The position numbers and the translations under genes were made by a program. From Catenovulum sediminis (GTDB lineage Bacteria > Pseudomonadota > Gammaproteobacteria > Enterobacterales > Alteromonadaceae): DNA of 64,000 bases. The notes under the pieces were generated by a model, which was not told where the DNA came from, searched no databases, and saw only the letters and a program-made list of their open reading frames with translations. Position 1 is the first letter of the stretch, and every line of letters starts with the position of its first letter. The DNA lies in NCBI RefSeq assembly GCF_040270295.1, contig NZ_JBELOE010000143.1. One strand, written 5' to 3'. This document shows positions 25,536 to 34,917 of this stretch, piece after piece.

Positions 25536-27353
25536 GTGTTAGATAAATTAAGAAACATTGCAATTATTGCACACGTTGACCATGGTAAAACAACCTTGGT
25601 AGACAAACTTTTGCAGCAGTCTGGTACGTTAGAAAGTCGCGGCGAAGCCGAAGAACGTATCATGGATTCAAATGCCATCGAAAAAGAGCGTGGCATCACC
25701 ATTCTCGCTAAAAATACTGCTATTGATTATAAGGACTTCCGCATCAATATCTTGGATACGCCTGGACACGCCGATTTCGGTGGCGAAGTTGAGCGCGTAT
25801 TATCAATGGCTGATTCAGTTTTACTATTAGTTGATGCGCAAGAAGGCCCGATGCCGCAAACGCGTTTTGTAACCCAAAAAGCCTTCTCGCATGGTTTACG
25901 CCCAATTGTGGTAATCAACAAAATAGACAAACCAGCAGCACGTCCAGATTGGGTTATTGATCAAGTTTTCGATTTATTTGATAACTTGGGTGCAACAGAT
26001 GAGCAGTTAGACTTCCCTATTATTTATGCTTCAGCAATTAATGGCTGGGCGTCGGCAGAAGAAGACGTGCAAAAAGATAACATGGATGACTTATTTGCTG
26101 CGATTTTAGAACATGTTGATCCACCCGAAGCCGATCCTGCTGGTACATTGCAAATGCAAATTTCACAGTTAGATTATTCTAACTATGTGGGCGTTATCGG
26201 TATTGGCCGCATTAAACGTGGTACAGCTCGCGTTAACCAACAAGTCACTGTGATTGGTGCTGACGGTAAAAAGCGCAACGGAAAAATAGGTCAGGTATTA
26301 GGTTATTTAGGCCTTGACCGCTATGAGAAAGAAGAAGCGAATGCGGGCGACATTATTGCAGTGACCGGTTTAGGTGAACTCAAAATCTCTGATACGATTT
26401 GTGATCCTAACACGGTTGAAGCCTTACCACCGCTGGTTGTTGATGAACCAACAGTCACCATGACATTCCAAGTTAATAATTCTCCATTTGCCGGAAAAGA
26501 AGGTAAATTTGTCACTTCACGTCAAATATTAGACCGTTTAAACAACGAGCTGGTACATAACGTGGCATTGCGCGTGCAAGAAACTGAAGACCCAGATAAA
26601 TTCCGTGTTTCAGGTCGGGGTGAATTACACTTGGGCGTATTAATTGAAAATATGCGCCGTGAAGGTTTTGAATTAGCCGTATCTCGTCCTGAAGTTATCA
26701 TGAAAGAAGAAAATGGTGTTAAGTTAGAGCCATTTGAAACTTTGACTGTTGATATCGAAGAAGAACACCAAGGTACTATCATGGAAAAATTAGGCTTACG
26801 TAAAGCCGAAATGACAGATATGGTGCCAGATGGTAAAGGCCGAATTCGAATTGACTTTGTCGTACCAAGCCGCGGATTAATTGGTTTCAAAAGCGAATTC
26901 ATGACCATCACTTCAGGCTCGGGTTTAATGTATCATTCATTTGACCATTACGGTGAGTTTAAAGGCGGGGTCATTGGTCAACGCTTAAACGGTGTATTGA
27001 TTTCAAATGGTATGGGTAAAGCGCTAGCTTACGCATTATTTACCCTGCAAGATCGTGGTCGTTTGTTTATCGGGCATGGTAAAGAAGTATATGAAGGCAT
27101 GGTGATTGGTATCCACAGCCGCGACAATGATTTAACGGTAAACCCTTTAAAAGGTAAGCAGTTAAATAATATTCGCGCAGCAGGTACTGATGAGGCGTTA
27201 ACCCTTAGCCCACCCATCGTTTATACACTTGAACAAGCATTAGAGTTTATTGATGATGACGAATTGGTAGAAGTAACGCCAGCCAGCATCCGTGTACGTA
27301 AAAAATTATTAACTGAAAACGAAAGAAAACGCGCATCTCGCGAAAAAGCTTAA
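25536..27353 (+). CDS. typA: Ribosome-associated GTPase TypA/BipA
   Basis: A 605-residue translational GTPase that binds the 70S ribosome and aids 50S assembly, particularly in cold or stress. The start is a GTG at 25536 after GAGCGGAA. Motifs: G1 AHVDHGKTT, DTPGHADFGGEVERVL (G3), NKIDKPAARPDW (G4), then domain II, and the TypA-specific C-terminal block (IGIHSRDNDLTVNPLKGK, NERKRASREKA). The stop codon is followed at once by a 19-copy heptamer array. Confidence 0.98.
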   Translation: MLDKLRNIAIIAHVDHGKTTLVDKLLQQSGTLESRGEAEERIMDSNAIEKERGITILAKNTAIDYKDFRINILDTPGHADFGGEVERVLSMADSVLLLVDAQEGPMPQTRFVTQKAFSHGLRPIVVINKIDKPAARPDWVIDQVFDLFDNLGATDEQLDFPIIYASAINGWASAEEDVQKDNMDDLFAAILEHVDPPEADPAGTLQMQISQLDYSNYVGVIGIGRIKRGTARVNQQVTVIGADGKKRNGKIGQVLGYLGLDRYEKEEANAGDIIAVTGLGELKISDTICDPNTVEALPPLVVDEPTVTMTFQVNNSPFAGKEGKFVTSRQILDRLNNELVHNVALRVQETEDPDKFRVSGRGELHLGVLIENMRREGFELAVSRPEVIMKEENGVKLEPFETLTVDIEEEHQGTIMEKLGLRKAEMTDMVPDGKGRIRIDFVVPSRGLIGFKSEFMTITSGSGLMYHSFDHYGEFKGGVIGQRLNGVLISNGMGKALAYALFTLQDRGRLFIGHGKEVYEGMVIGIHSRDNDLTVNPLKGKQLNNIRAAGTDEALTLSPPIVYTLEQALEFIDDDELVEVTPASIRVRKKLLTENERKRASREKA

Positions 27354-27486
27354 GACGAGCGACGAGCGACGAGCGACGAGCGACGAGCGACGAGCGACGA
27401 GCGACGAGCGACGAGCGACGAGCGACGAGCGACGAGCGACGAGCGACGAGCGACGAGCGACGAGCGACGAGCGACGAGCGACGAGC
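27354..27486 (+). repeat. 19 perfect tandem copies of heptamer GACGAGC
   Basis: The array begins at the base after the typA TAA and runs 19 identical 7-mers with no interruption. Being perfect, it must be recent or actively homogenised. It lies between the gene and its terminator, in the untranslated 3' region. The reverse complement (GCTCGTC) resembles the GCTCGAA/GCTCGTA units of the second array. Confidence 0.97.
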
Positions 27487-27508
27487 GATTCAGTATAAAT
27501 TTAAAAAT

Positions 27509-27547
27509 AATGCCGCAAGTGATTTATTCACCTGCGGCATTTTTTAT
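27509..27547 (+). terminator. Intrinsic terminator of typA
   Basis: AATGCCGCA and TGCGGCATTTTTT flank an inner weaker pairing around GTGA/TCAC. The stem ends in a T-run, about 155 bases past the typA stop, the extra distance being the heptamer array. Confidence 0.85.
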
Positions 27548-27570
27548 ATTCACGATAAATAAAAATCACA

Positions 27571-27737
27571 ACTCGAAGCTCAAAGCTCGAAGCTTTTGCT
27601 TGATTGTCGGGCTAAAGCCGCGACCTACAAACTTGTAGCTTGCAACTTAAAACTTGAAACTCGAAACTCGAAGCTCGAAGCTCGAAGCTCGAAGCTCGAA
27701 GCTCGTAGCTCGTAGCTCGAAGCTCGAAGCTCGTAGC
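27571..27737 (+). repeat. Degenerate heptamer array GCTCGAA / GCTCGTA, interrupted by a palindrome
   Basis: Units of the form (A/G)CT(C/T)(G/A)(A/T)A start at 27571 (four units to 27598). They resume at about 27631 and end with eleven in-phase units of TCGAAAC, TCGAAGC or TCGTAGC (27661-27737). A 27-base palindrome (27604-27631) sits between. The whole 497-base gap 27354-27850 therefore holds two arrays, a terminator and this palindrome, and no gene. Confidence 0.85.
27604..27631. repeat. REP-like palindrome
   Basis: TTGTCGGGCTAAAGCCGCGAC has complementary arms GTCGGGCT and AGCCGCGAC with one mismatch, followed by CTACAA. This resembles the REP-type GTAGGTCG(C/G)GGCTTTAGCCCGAC elements common in gammaproteobacteria. 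It interrupts the second heptamer array. Confidence 0.55.
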
Positions 27738-27850
27738 CCTCAGTTTACAACTCTAAGTCATTGTGTTTAAACAAACTGTACATTTTTAGATCTAATTTGT
27801 TTTAAATTAGTTTAAGATATATCAATTAGCAGTTTGCACAGGTAAGTTGT

Positions 27851-28087
27851 ATGGCGCAAAAAAAATATGAAAGAAAGTTAGTTTTAGACCCTAATCAATG
27901 GTGGGAACATTTGTCGTTGGCACAAAAATTTTCAGCTAATTCTTTATTCCAATACGGTTATCAGCTTGCTTTTATTCGCGACACAGAAGAAGGTAAACTC
28001 GCCGTTTTACTGCGTGAGGATGATATAGTGACGTTATCTGAAGAAGGTGATATTGATTCAGAGCCTAGTATTATTTTGCGCACCTAA
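27851..28087 (+). CDS. Small uncharacterised protein
   Basis: I do not recognise the family. The 78-residue product starts MAQKKYERKLVLDPNQWWEH after AGGTAA. It is basic at the N-terminus and acidic at the C-terminus, with no signal or membrane segment, and contains a central YQLAFIRD segment and VLLREDDIVTL. A probable soluble cytoplasmic protein. It is isolated, preceded by a repeat zone and convergent with the small membrane genes. Codon use and a clear ribosome-binding site support it as real. Confidence 0.6.
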   Translation: MAQKKYERKLVLDPNQWWEHLSLAQKFSANSLFQYGYQLAFIRDTEEGKLAVLLREDDIVTLSEEGDIDSEPSIILRT

Positions 28088-28116
28088 TACGGACTCTTCA
28101 TACAAGTTAATATTTT

Positions 28117-28338
28117 TTACGGTTTACGATACAAATAATCCGGAAAGGCTCTGTTTAACAAGTTATCTAGCACCTTTGGCACCACCAGCAGATAGACTGC
28201 AAAAATAAACCAAGAAAAAAGCATGACACCAATCAACCAGATGTTTTTTTCATGCCCTTTTGTTGAATTATCTTTTAAAATAAAAAAGACAGGAAATAAA
28301 TAGGCTACGATTAGCCCGATGTTTGACAGCAGTTGCAT
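28117..28338 (-). CDS. Small membrane protein A (KNIWL motif)
   Basis: The ATG at 28338 gives 73 residues; a GTG start at 28374 is possible but adds 12 residues. Two membrane segments are visible (IGLIVAYLFPVFFIL and LIGVMLFSWFIFAVYLLVV), joined by a polar loop ending HEKNIWL. The next gene (28406-28699) shares the KNIWL(I/L)xxxLFxSW pattern, so the two look like tandem paralogues. Function unknown. Confidence 0.55.
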   Translation of the reverse strand: MQLLSNIGLIVAYLFPVFFILKDNSTKGHEKNIWLIGVMLFSWFIFAVYLLVVPKVLDNLLNRAFPDYLYRKP

Positions 28339-28405
28339 ATCGCTCAAGACACACCCCAATAAATAGGCTTCCACTATTTATCGCCATGTCAAAATTTTAC
28401 TTGAG

Positions 28406-28699
28406 CTATTTTTGTTTTTTAGCCGCCGCCGCACCTTGCTGTTGAAGCTTTTTAGCTCTTGATTGTGCTTCCGCATGCTTTTTAGAACGTCGTTCTTTTT
28501 CGAGTTTTTTCTCTTCATCCGCCTGAACGGTTGAGATGTAGACTAACCAACCAAGCCAAGATAAAAACAAAGTTGCCAACAACCAAATATTTTTCGATTG
28601 ACCGACCGATCTTTTATCGCCGGCAACCAAAGCGATAGGCATAAGAAAAAAACAAATCCCCGCGATATACAATAGTAAATCCAGCTCACTGACACCCAT
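28406..28699 (-). CDS. Small membrane protein B (KNIWL motif, basic tail)
   Basis: The 97-residue product has two membrane segments (LLLYIAGICFFLMPIALVA and LLATLFLSWLGWLVYIS) and a highly charged C-terminal tail (EEKKLEKERRSKKHAEAQSR) rich in Lys, Glu and Ala, probably a cytoplasmic helix. It shares KNIWL and the LFLSW motif with the neighbouring gene. They are separated by 67 bases on the same strand and probably arose by duplication. Function unknown. Confidence 0.6.
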   Translation of the reverse strand: MGVSELDLLLYIAGICFFLMPIALVAGDKRSVGQSKNIWLLATLFLSWLGWLVYISTVQADEEKKLEKERRSKKHAEAQSRAKKLQQQGAAAAKKQK

Positions 28700-28747
28700 A
28701 TATTCCCCCTAAAACAAACTCATTAAAATATAGCAGAGAATTAGAGC

Positions 28748-29221
28748 TTAAGCGTCAATTGCCTCCAGTAACTGCTCACACAGTGACATATATTGACGGT
28801 AGTGTATGCCGTTCCATGCTTGTTTAATGGCATTCGGTTGATCCACGAAAAAATTCTGTAGCTCCTCATGGCTAATGTCAGACACTCGACCGATGTTATG
28901 CTCTACAGCTTGCTTAACCGTCATATTTTTTAATAACATGTCATTGGTAATCTGTACCGTTTGCATGATAATAGCGTCAACACATTTAATGTTTTGCATA
29001 TCCGGCCGCGTTTGTTTAACAAACGCGAGTTTATCCAGCAAACTCTTTTGATACGCTTCACTTAACAAATTAATCATTTCTACATGTTGTTTGCTCGTAT
29101 TCGTTACAGTCGTCAATTTACCTTGATACAAGTGTAATTCTTTTTTAACAGACTCTGCTTTAAAGGCGAAATAAAAAATTGCTAAAATCAAAATAGCAAA
29201 TGCGGCACCAACTAATATCAC
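28748..29221 (-). CDS. Membrane-anchored helical protein of unknown function
   Basis: The 157-residue protein begins with one hydrophobic segment (LVGAAFAILILAIFYFAF, residues 3-20), then a charged helical region (HLYQGKLTTVTNTSKQHVEM) and a longer globular part. No family recognised. It lies on the opposite strand to the condensin-like operon, with 151 bases between the two start codons, so the two share an upstream region. Any link to the condensin is speculation. Confidence 0.6.
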   Translation of the reverse strand: MILVGAAFAILILAIFYFAFKAESVKKELHLYQGKLTTVTNTSKQHVEMINLLSEAYQKSLLDKLAFVKQTRPDMQNIKCVDAIIMQTVQITNDMLLKNMTVKQAVEHNIGRVSDISHEELQNFFVDQPNAIKQAWNGIHYRQYMSLCEQLLEAIDA

Positions 29222-29372
29222 GAATTCATCCTACTAAACTAAAAACCACCTTAACCAACATAATATCAAATTCTTGTCGGTTGACACATGGATTAATAGT
29301 GGCAAAGAATTGCCTTTGCCTGCTGAATCCGCATAATTAGCAACCTCAGTTCATCTATTCAAAAGGGTTGTA

Positions 29373-32300
29373 ATGCCAAGTTTGCAGCGCATCATACTAA
29401 TAGACACTCATTTGCCTGGCGTCGTCGAATTAAAATTAAACGGCCATACGAACATTTGCGGTACAAACGCATCCGGTAAAACGACATTGCAAAGATTAAT
29501 CCCAGTATTTTATGGTGAATTTCCAAGCCGCGTTGTCCCGGCGACACGAGATAGCTTCGAGCGTTGGTATCTACCCAGAGAATCAAGTTATATCATCTAC
29601 GAATATCAAAAAGATAATCAACAACTTTGTCAAACTGTCTTAGCATCGACAGGCTCAGGCGTAAATTATCGTTTGGTGGCCAAAGGATTTGAACTGGAAG
29701 ATTACCTACAAGCGCAACTTAGCGGCGATTACAAAGCCATTCCAATGGTTGAACTAGGACGTAATTTCAAACGAGCCGGCATCAGCCAAAGCAGTCTATT
29801 AAATACCAGTCAATATCGAGCAATTATCCAAAACGACAGAAGCCAGTTAAATCAAAGTGCAATGAGTCGTGAATTACTTGCCTACGCACGGCAATTTAGC
29901 TTATGTGAAAATGATGGCAATTTGCGCCATATTGAAAAACTGGCAAAAGCAGTACACTCCAAAGAAGGTAAGATGGAAACCATCAAAGCCATGGTGTCAG
30001 CTATTTTGGAAGAAGATGGCGTCAGTCCGCCAAAAACCAATCTTAATATCGCTAAAGTCGATCACTGGATTAAAGAATGCCAGCTCATTCAAGGCTTTAA
30101 TAAAATTAAGCCAGAGTTTCTTCAGCTTGAGCAAAACCATCGCAGTGTAACTCAATATGAAAAACGCTTGAGCCAGTTAAAACAACACTTTGCATTAGAT
30201 CAGTCGCTCATCAGCAAGGAAATTATCGAGCAGCAAGGCGCCTTAGAAGAGGCTCAGTTGGCGCTGAAAAAGCTCAACTCTGAGTGGACTTACCAACAAG
30301 ATAAACTCAACCAATTGTTATCTGCAGCGCGCTCTGATATTCAACAACATGAAGCCGACCTTGAACAAGTCGAAATTGCTTTTTTACAATGGCAAGATAA
30401 AGATATTGAAGCGATTCAGCATCAACTGACACAATTACCACAATGGCAAAGTGAGTTAGAAACACTGAGCTCTAGATATGCGCTATTAACTGAGCAACAC
30501 TCAGATATTGAATCTGCTTACAACAAAAGATTGGCACAAATCAGCGAAAAGTATGCTATTGAAATCGAAATTTATCGCGCAGAAAAAGAAGCCAAAAAAG
30601 AAATACTGAATGAGCAAAAAAGCACAGAACAACAGCAATTATTAAACCTGCGGCACGATTACCAAGATCAATTGCAAACTATTGAGCGTGAATTCAAAGA
30701 GCGTTTGCACGAATTACAAAAACATCAAACTGAGATCAACAGCATATTGCAACATGCTGGCTACAATGCCCAAGAGCAAGAGGAATTAGACCTCTTTGAT
30801 GCGCAAATACGTGAAGCAGTTGAAGAAGAAGATCTCAGTCGCCAAAGCGTACAACAAGCGGAACAAACACTGAATAAATTGCAACAACAACGCCGCAAAG
30901 CGGATGAGCAGCTAAATCAGACACGTAAGCATCAAGACAAACAACAGCATGCACTGAGCCAAATAGAAAAACTCTTGTACCCCGGGCAAAATACTCTAAT
31001 GGAATTTCTGCGTTTAGAATGTGACAACTGGGAACAAAATTTAGGCAAAATCATTCATCCTAGCTTGCTGCAACGCACAGACCTTAAACCAAGTAAGGTG
31101 ACACAATCAGACACGAGTGTGTATGGTATCGAACTGGATTTAACAGCGCTAGAATTACCTCAATATGCTGAAGCTGAACAAACCTTAAAAGATAAACAAG
31201 CGACAGCACAAGCCGAGCTCAAACAAGCAGAGAAAGATGTTGCACAAGCACAACAAGCGTTGGCTGAAGCAAACGCGCAAGTACAGCAAGCGCAAACGCA
31301 ACTCAGCCAGCAAAAAAGCGATTGCGAGCACAAGGCTCAACAAAGAAAGCGATACCAGCTAGACAAACAGACTCTGCAACACGAGTTCAAAACCGCTTTA
31401 AACGAACGACGCTCGCGCCTGACAAAACAACTGCAGGACAATATTCATGCGCAAAAACGCTTAGAAGCCGAAAAGCAGGCCAGTATAGATAACATCAAAG
31501 AGCAAAAAGCAGAAGCTGAGTTAGAACATCAAGCGCACTGGCAGCAACTATTGGCTGATATACAACAACAAATTGAGCAAATTGAGCAGCGTATCCGCCA
31601 AAATCAACTCAGCCTGAAACAAGACAAGCAAGAGTGTGAAAGCTGGTTACAAAATGAAATGGCCAAACGAGGTTTAGATGTTGATGAAATCAGTAAGCTC
31701 AAAAAAGCCATTCAAAAATTAACACAGGATATTAAATCAACAGAGCAAAAACGCAGCCTAGTAAATGACTACCTGCATTGGTACGACACCGTTTTTAATG
31801 GCCATAAAATCAAGTGGCAAACCGCTTTGGCCAAAGCAAAACAACAACATGCAGAGACTGAGCGCAATTTAACCATGGCCAGCCAGCAATACCAGCAAAA
31901 CCGTAATCAGTTAAAAGAACAACAAAGCTTGGCAGAGCAGGTTTTACGTGAAAACAAACATCATGAAAGTGAGCTGCAATCGATATCCAAAGAACTCAAT
32001 AAACTTAAACTCCCCTTTGTTGAATTAACTAAAGAAAACAACAAGCTAACCCAAAGAATAAATGAAAGTAGAGAGTTATTGGCCGAACGCGATCGACTCA
32101 TGGCAGAAATAAAAACACAGTTAGAGCATTTTGATAGTTTAATTGCCGCACAATCCGGTACTGGGTTAGCCGAAATTTGGGACAGATCACGTGAAGAATC
32201 CAGTTTTGTCAATCACAAAGGGATAAAGCAAGTAGACAATCATAAACTCGTAAACAAACTGTCCGAACTGTTAAACGTATTTGTGCCCCAAAAACTGCAA

Positions 32301-33059
32301 GGCTTGTGCGAACAAGGCAAAATATTTGGCACAGGCTTAACCAGCTATTATCAGGTACTTGCTGATATAGATAAACACATATCCAGTCAAAGCAAACGTA
32401 TCAGTAAAGAGGTCGATGCCGAGCTCTATTTAGATGGAATATCCGACTCTGCCGTTCGCATTCGTTCCAAAATTAGCGATCTGGAATTTTGGCCAGAACT
32501 GAAACACTTTCACCAATTATATCTGGATTGGTTAGACAAGGGTGCACATCAACTGCCGTCTGCAGAATATGCCGCCAGCATGCGCCGAGTGTTAGACATT
32601 CTAGGTCGCGCCGCTGTCACCGGAGGCATTAGTAAATTATTGGACATTGAACTGCGTATAAAAGAAGGAAATAGTGAACTGGTCATCCGCACTGACAGGC
32701 AATTAAACGAATCTTCCAGTCATGGAATGGCCTACCTAATCCTGTGTAAATTTTTGCTGGCGTTCACCCGCTTGCTGCGCGGCCACTCACAAGCGACTAT
32801 TCACTGGCCAATTGATGAGCTAGGCACCTTACACCAAAGCAATATCAAAAAGATATTTGAAGCATGTGAACATAACAACATCAGTATCGTAGGCGCATTT
32901 CCTAACCCAGAATCCGATATCCTAAGCTTGTTTGATAACCGCTATTTAATCGACAAAAAAACGCGCAGATTACAAATTGTACAACCCAGAATCAATGCGA
33001 TTTCACAACGCTTACAAGCCAAAAAACAAGCTCAGACAGAAAAAGGGGCAGTCGTATGA
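29373..33059 (+). CDS. SMC/MksB-like ATPase (condensin-like large subunit)
   Basis: A 1228-residue ATPase with the SMC layout. The N-terminal head has Walker A GTNASGKTT (30-38). A very long Gln/Glu/Lys-rich coiled coil (about 250-1000) has an interruption with a non-coiled stretch around 555-605, where a hinge may lie. The C-terminal head has the signature-like SSSHGMAYLIL (1114-1124) and Walker B IDELGTL (Asp1148, Glu1149). It is longer than typical MksB/JetC and shorter than MukB. It is coupled to the KITE-like gene by a 4-base overlap. A role in chromosome organisation or plasmid defence is inferred from this architecture. Confidence 0.72.
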   Translation: MPSLQRIILIDTHLPGVVELKLNGHTNICGTNASGKTTLQRLIPVFYGEFPSRVVPATRDSFERWYLPRESSYIIYEYQKDNQQLCQTVLASTGSGVNYRLVAKGFELEDYLQAQLSGDYKAIPMVELGRNFKRAGISQSSLLNTSQYRAIIQNDRSQLNQSAMSRELLAYARQFSLCENDGNLRHIEKLAKAVHSKEGKMETIKAMVSAILEEDGVSPPKTNLNIAKVDHWIKECQLIQGFNKIKPEFLQLEQNHRSVTQYEKRLSQLKQHFALDQSLISKEIIEQQGALEEAQLALKKLNSEWTYQQDKLNQLLSAARSDIQQHEADLEQVEIAFLQWQDKDIEAIQHQLTQLPQWQSELETLSSRYALLTEQHSDIESAYNKRLAQISEKYAIEIEIYRAEKEAKKEILNEQKSTEQQQLLNLRHDYQDQLQTIEREFKERLHELQKHQTEINSILQHAGYNAQEQEELDLFDAQIREAVEEEDLSRQSVQQAEQTLNKLQQQRRKADEQLNQTRKHQDKQQHALSQIEKLLYPGQNTLMEFLRLECDNWEQNLGKIIHPSLLQRTDLKPSKVTQSDTSVYGIELDLTALELPQYAEAEQTLKDKQATAQAELKQAEKDVAQAQQALAEANAQVQQAQTQLSQQKSDCEHKAQQRKRYQLDKQTLQHEFKTALNERRSRLTKQLQDNIHAQKRLEAEKQASIDNIKEQKAEAELEHQAHWQQLLADIQQQIEQIEQRIRQNQLSLKQDKQECESWLQNEMAKRGLDVDEISKLKKAIQKLTQDIKSTEQKRSLVNDYLHWYDTVFNGHKIKWQTALAKAKQQHAETERNLTMASQQYQQNRNQLKEQQSLAEQVLRENKHHESELQSISKELNKLKLPFVELTKENNKLTQRINESRELLAERDRLMAEIKTQLEHFDSLIAAQSGTGLAEIWDRSREESSFVNHKGIKQVDNHKLVNKLSELLNVFVPQKLQGLCEQGKIFGTGLTSYYQVLADIDKHISSQSKRISKEVDAELYLDGISDSAVRIRSKISDLEFWPELKHFHQLYLDWLDKGAHQLPSAEYAASMRRVLDILGRAAVTGGISKLLDIELRIKEGNSELVIRTDRQLNESSSHGMAYLILCKFLLAFTRLLRGHSQATIHWPIDELGTLHQSNIKKIFEACEHNNISIVGAFPNPESDILSLFDNRYLIDKKTRRLQIVQPRINAISQRLQAKKQAQTEKGAVV

Positions 33060-33691
33060 TGACGCAACAAGGCCGTGTGCTGGAAATATTATTATCAGGA
33101 CATTTTATTTGTCGGGTGAGTGACGAAGAAGCTTTTTTGTATTTACAACACGAAAACCATCTTAATCAGATAGAGCAACAGTTGAATATTTTAAATCGTA
33201 CACTCTCAAGCGCAGCGGATGGTGAAGTATTTTACGCCAGCTATTTAACGTTACATGACAAAGAACGTACGATTTTAGAACGTCAATTTAAAGAAATCAG
33301 CAGTAACTTATTACCGCTAGTTGAGTGGTTATTATTGATTCAAGAGAGCTCTGCTCAAGACACCCCTTTAACCCAAGGTGCAGCCATTCGTTTGAATGAA
33401 ATACAAAGCACCATTGAAGATACACCCGCTTTTTTAGAGCAGTTAAGTAAGATATCCGCATCCCCCTTGTTTGGCTCACTTAGTAAAACAGCGGATGGGC
33501 AATTAAAACAAATATTTAAACGCCTGACGGAATTGGGTTATTTGGTTAAGCCCAATAGCGAAAAACAAATATATATTGCAACAGGTAAAATCGAATACTT
33601 GTATGAAGTACTGCGCTTTATTGACGAAACTGAAGCCTTATCATTGACAGAGCAGGCCGCAGCAGCAATGCAACAGGGTGTTTTATTGTGA
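33056..33691 (+). CDS. KITE/MksE-like condensin accessory protein
   Basis: A 211-residue predicted soluble protein. It starts TQQGRVLEILLSGHFICRVSDEEA and consists of helices with two probable winged-helix units, the second near LKQIFKRLTELGYLVKPN, SEKQIYIATGKIEYL. This matches the MksE/KITE small subunit in size and position, between the SMC-like and kleisin-like genes. Sequence alone does not prove the family. It overlaps both neighbours by four bases (ATGA), so one polycistron is clear. Confidence 0.6.
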   Translation: MMTQQGRVLEILLSGHFICRVSDEEAFLYLQHENHLNQIEQQLNILNRTLSSAADGEVFYASYLTLHDKERTILERQFKEISSNLLPLVEWLLLIQESSAQDTPLTQGAAIRLNEIQSTIEDTPAFLEQLSKISASPLFGSLSKTADGQLKQIFKRLTELGYLVKPNSEKQIYIATGKIEYLYEVLRFIDETEALSLTEQAAAAMQQGVLL

Positions 33692-34905
33692 AGCAGAACA
33701 TCACACAAAGTGGACAAAAAATTCTTAGAGCGCTGGGCAGGCACTCTGAGTTAATCATGCAAGCCTATATTGAAGGTACAGTTGATGAAAGCCAACATTC
33801 ACCTCAAGTATTGGAAAATTTACAACAGTTAGGCCTACTATGGCGACCGGATGCGGAATCTGATTTACGCTTGCGACGCGTTGTGCGGGCAATTTTAGAA
33901 GCAGGTTTAAGTGATGAACGAAACCGTCAGGTTGACGCTAATATCGCATCCGCACTCAGCAAACTGTATACACTGGTCGCGCACTATAAAGAGGCATGTG
34001 ATAAACACAAGTTTATTGAAGCAGAAGCTCATTTAGCCGACTTGACAGAATTAACTTACGCGATGATTGACACGCTTAAACAAGGTGTACGTGGATTGTG
34101 GAGTCGCATTCATAAAGAATTTGGTTATGTCGCGTCAATTGATGCCAAAATTAGAGAAAACCAACTGGCTCAGCAACAGGTTACAGATTTACTGACTCAA
34201 TTGGAAATGTTTGAGTTTGACAAACTCGCACAAGAGGCAGGCAGCAATCGTGATCTACGGCGCTTATTAGTGGTGACCTTGCAGTCTAATTTTTCACTGG
34301 TAGCACAAGAGTTGAGCCTAGTCCAAGCCAGATTAATCGAGTTGTTAGGTCGCTTTAGAGAATTCCAAGGCAAAACCCGTTTACTAAAAGGTTTTATTTT
34401 ACATTTAGAGCAAAAGCCAAATTATCAACCCGCGCAATACACTCGACATCGTCAAGTGCCCAGTTTATTTAATTTGGCAAGCGATCTGTTAAAACCTGCT
34501 GCGATTAATGTCAATCAAACAGAACACGAAGCTGAATTAAGTGAAATAGTCGCCCGTATAAAAGCGATTCAACATTTACATAAACCTAAACCCATTATGC
34601 CAGCACAGGTTGTTGTGGTAGAAGACAATGAAACCTTAGAGCTGACGGATAATAAAATTAAAAAAGCCGTCGAAGCCTATTTTTGTCATATTATAGATAC
34701 CGGTGAACGAATCTCAGCGTTAGATTATCATCTACAACATAATTTAGAATTTGATACTGAAGCTTGGCTTTACCAAGTTATAGGCGGTTTTGAAGCCCTA
34801 TCTGCGAGTGATAAGGCTTACTTTAGTGTTGAAAAATCACTCCGTGACCACCCGCTATACAGTGGCAATAAAATTATCGAAGACGTGCAACTATGGTTTC
34901 GCTAA
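33688..34905 (+). CDS. Kleisin/MksF-like condensin subunit
   Basis: A 405-residue protein with an N-terminal winged-helix-like region (about 1-80, including VLENLQQLGLLWRP and LRLRRVVRAILEAGL) and a central helical part. That part includes LWSRIHKEFGYVASIDAKI, resembling MksF/JetA-type subunits, and a C-terminal region with ISALDYHLQHN and LSASDKAYFSVEKSLR. It should bridge the SMC heads. The gene order SMC, KITE, kleisin is reversed compared with the usual mksF-mksE-mksB order. No JetD-like nuclease follows; the next gene is an opposite-strand kinase. Confidence 0.62.
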   Translation: MKQNITQSGQKILRALGRHSELIMQAYIEGTVDESQHSPQVLENLQQLGLLWRPDAESDLRLRRVVRAILEAGLSDERNRQVDANIASALSKLYTLVAHYKEACDKHKFIEAEAHLADLTELTYAMIDTLKQGVRGLWSRIHKEFGYVASIDAKIRENQLAQQQVTDLLTQLEMFEFDKLAQEAGSNRDLRRLLVVTLQSNFSLVAQELSLVQARLIELLGRFREFQGKTRLLKGFILHLEQKPNYQPAQYTRHRQVPSLFNLASDLLKPAAINVNQTEHEAELSEIVARIKAIQHLHKPKPIMPAQVVVVEDNETLELTDNKIKKAVEAYFCHIIDTGERISALDYHLQHNLEFDTEAWLYQVIGGFEALSASDKAYFSVEKSLRDHPLYSGNKIIEDVQLWFR

Positions 34906-34917
34906 TCATGGGTTTAG

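Noticed and set aside
27354..27737. CRISPR-like array
   Set aside because: Units are 7 bp, without unique spacers of constant length, and no cas genes are near.
29373..34905. True MukBEF
   Set aside because: MukB is larger with LSGGEKA-like signature and MukF/E order differs; the small and kleisin-like proteins here do not match MukE or MukF by eye.
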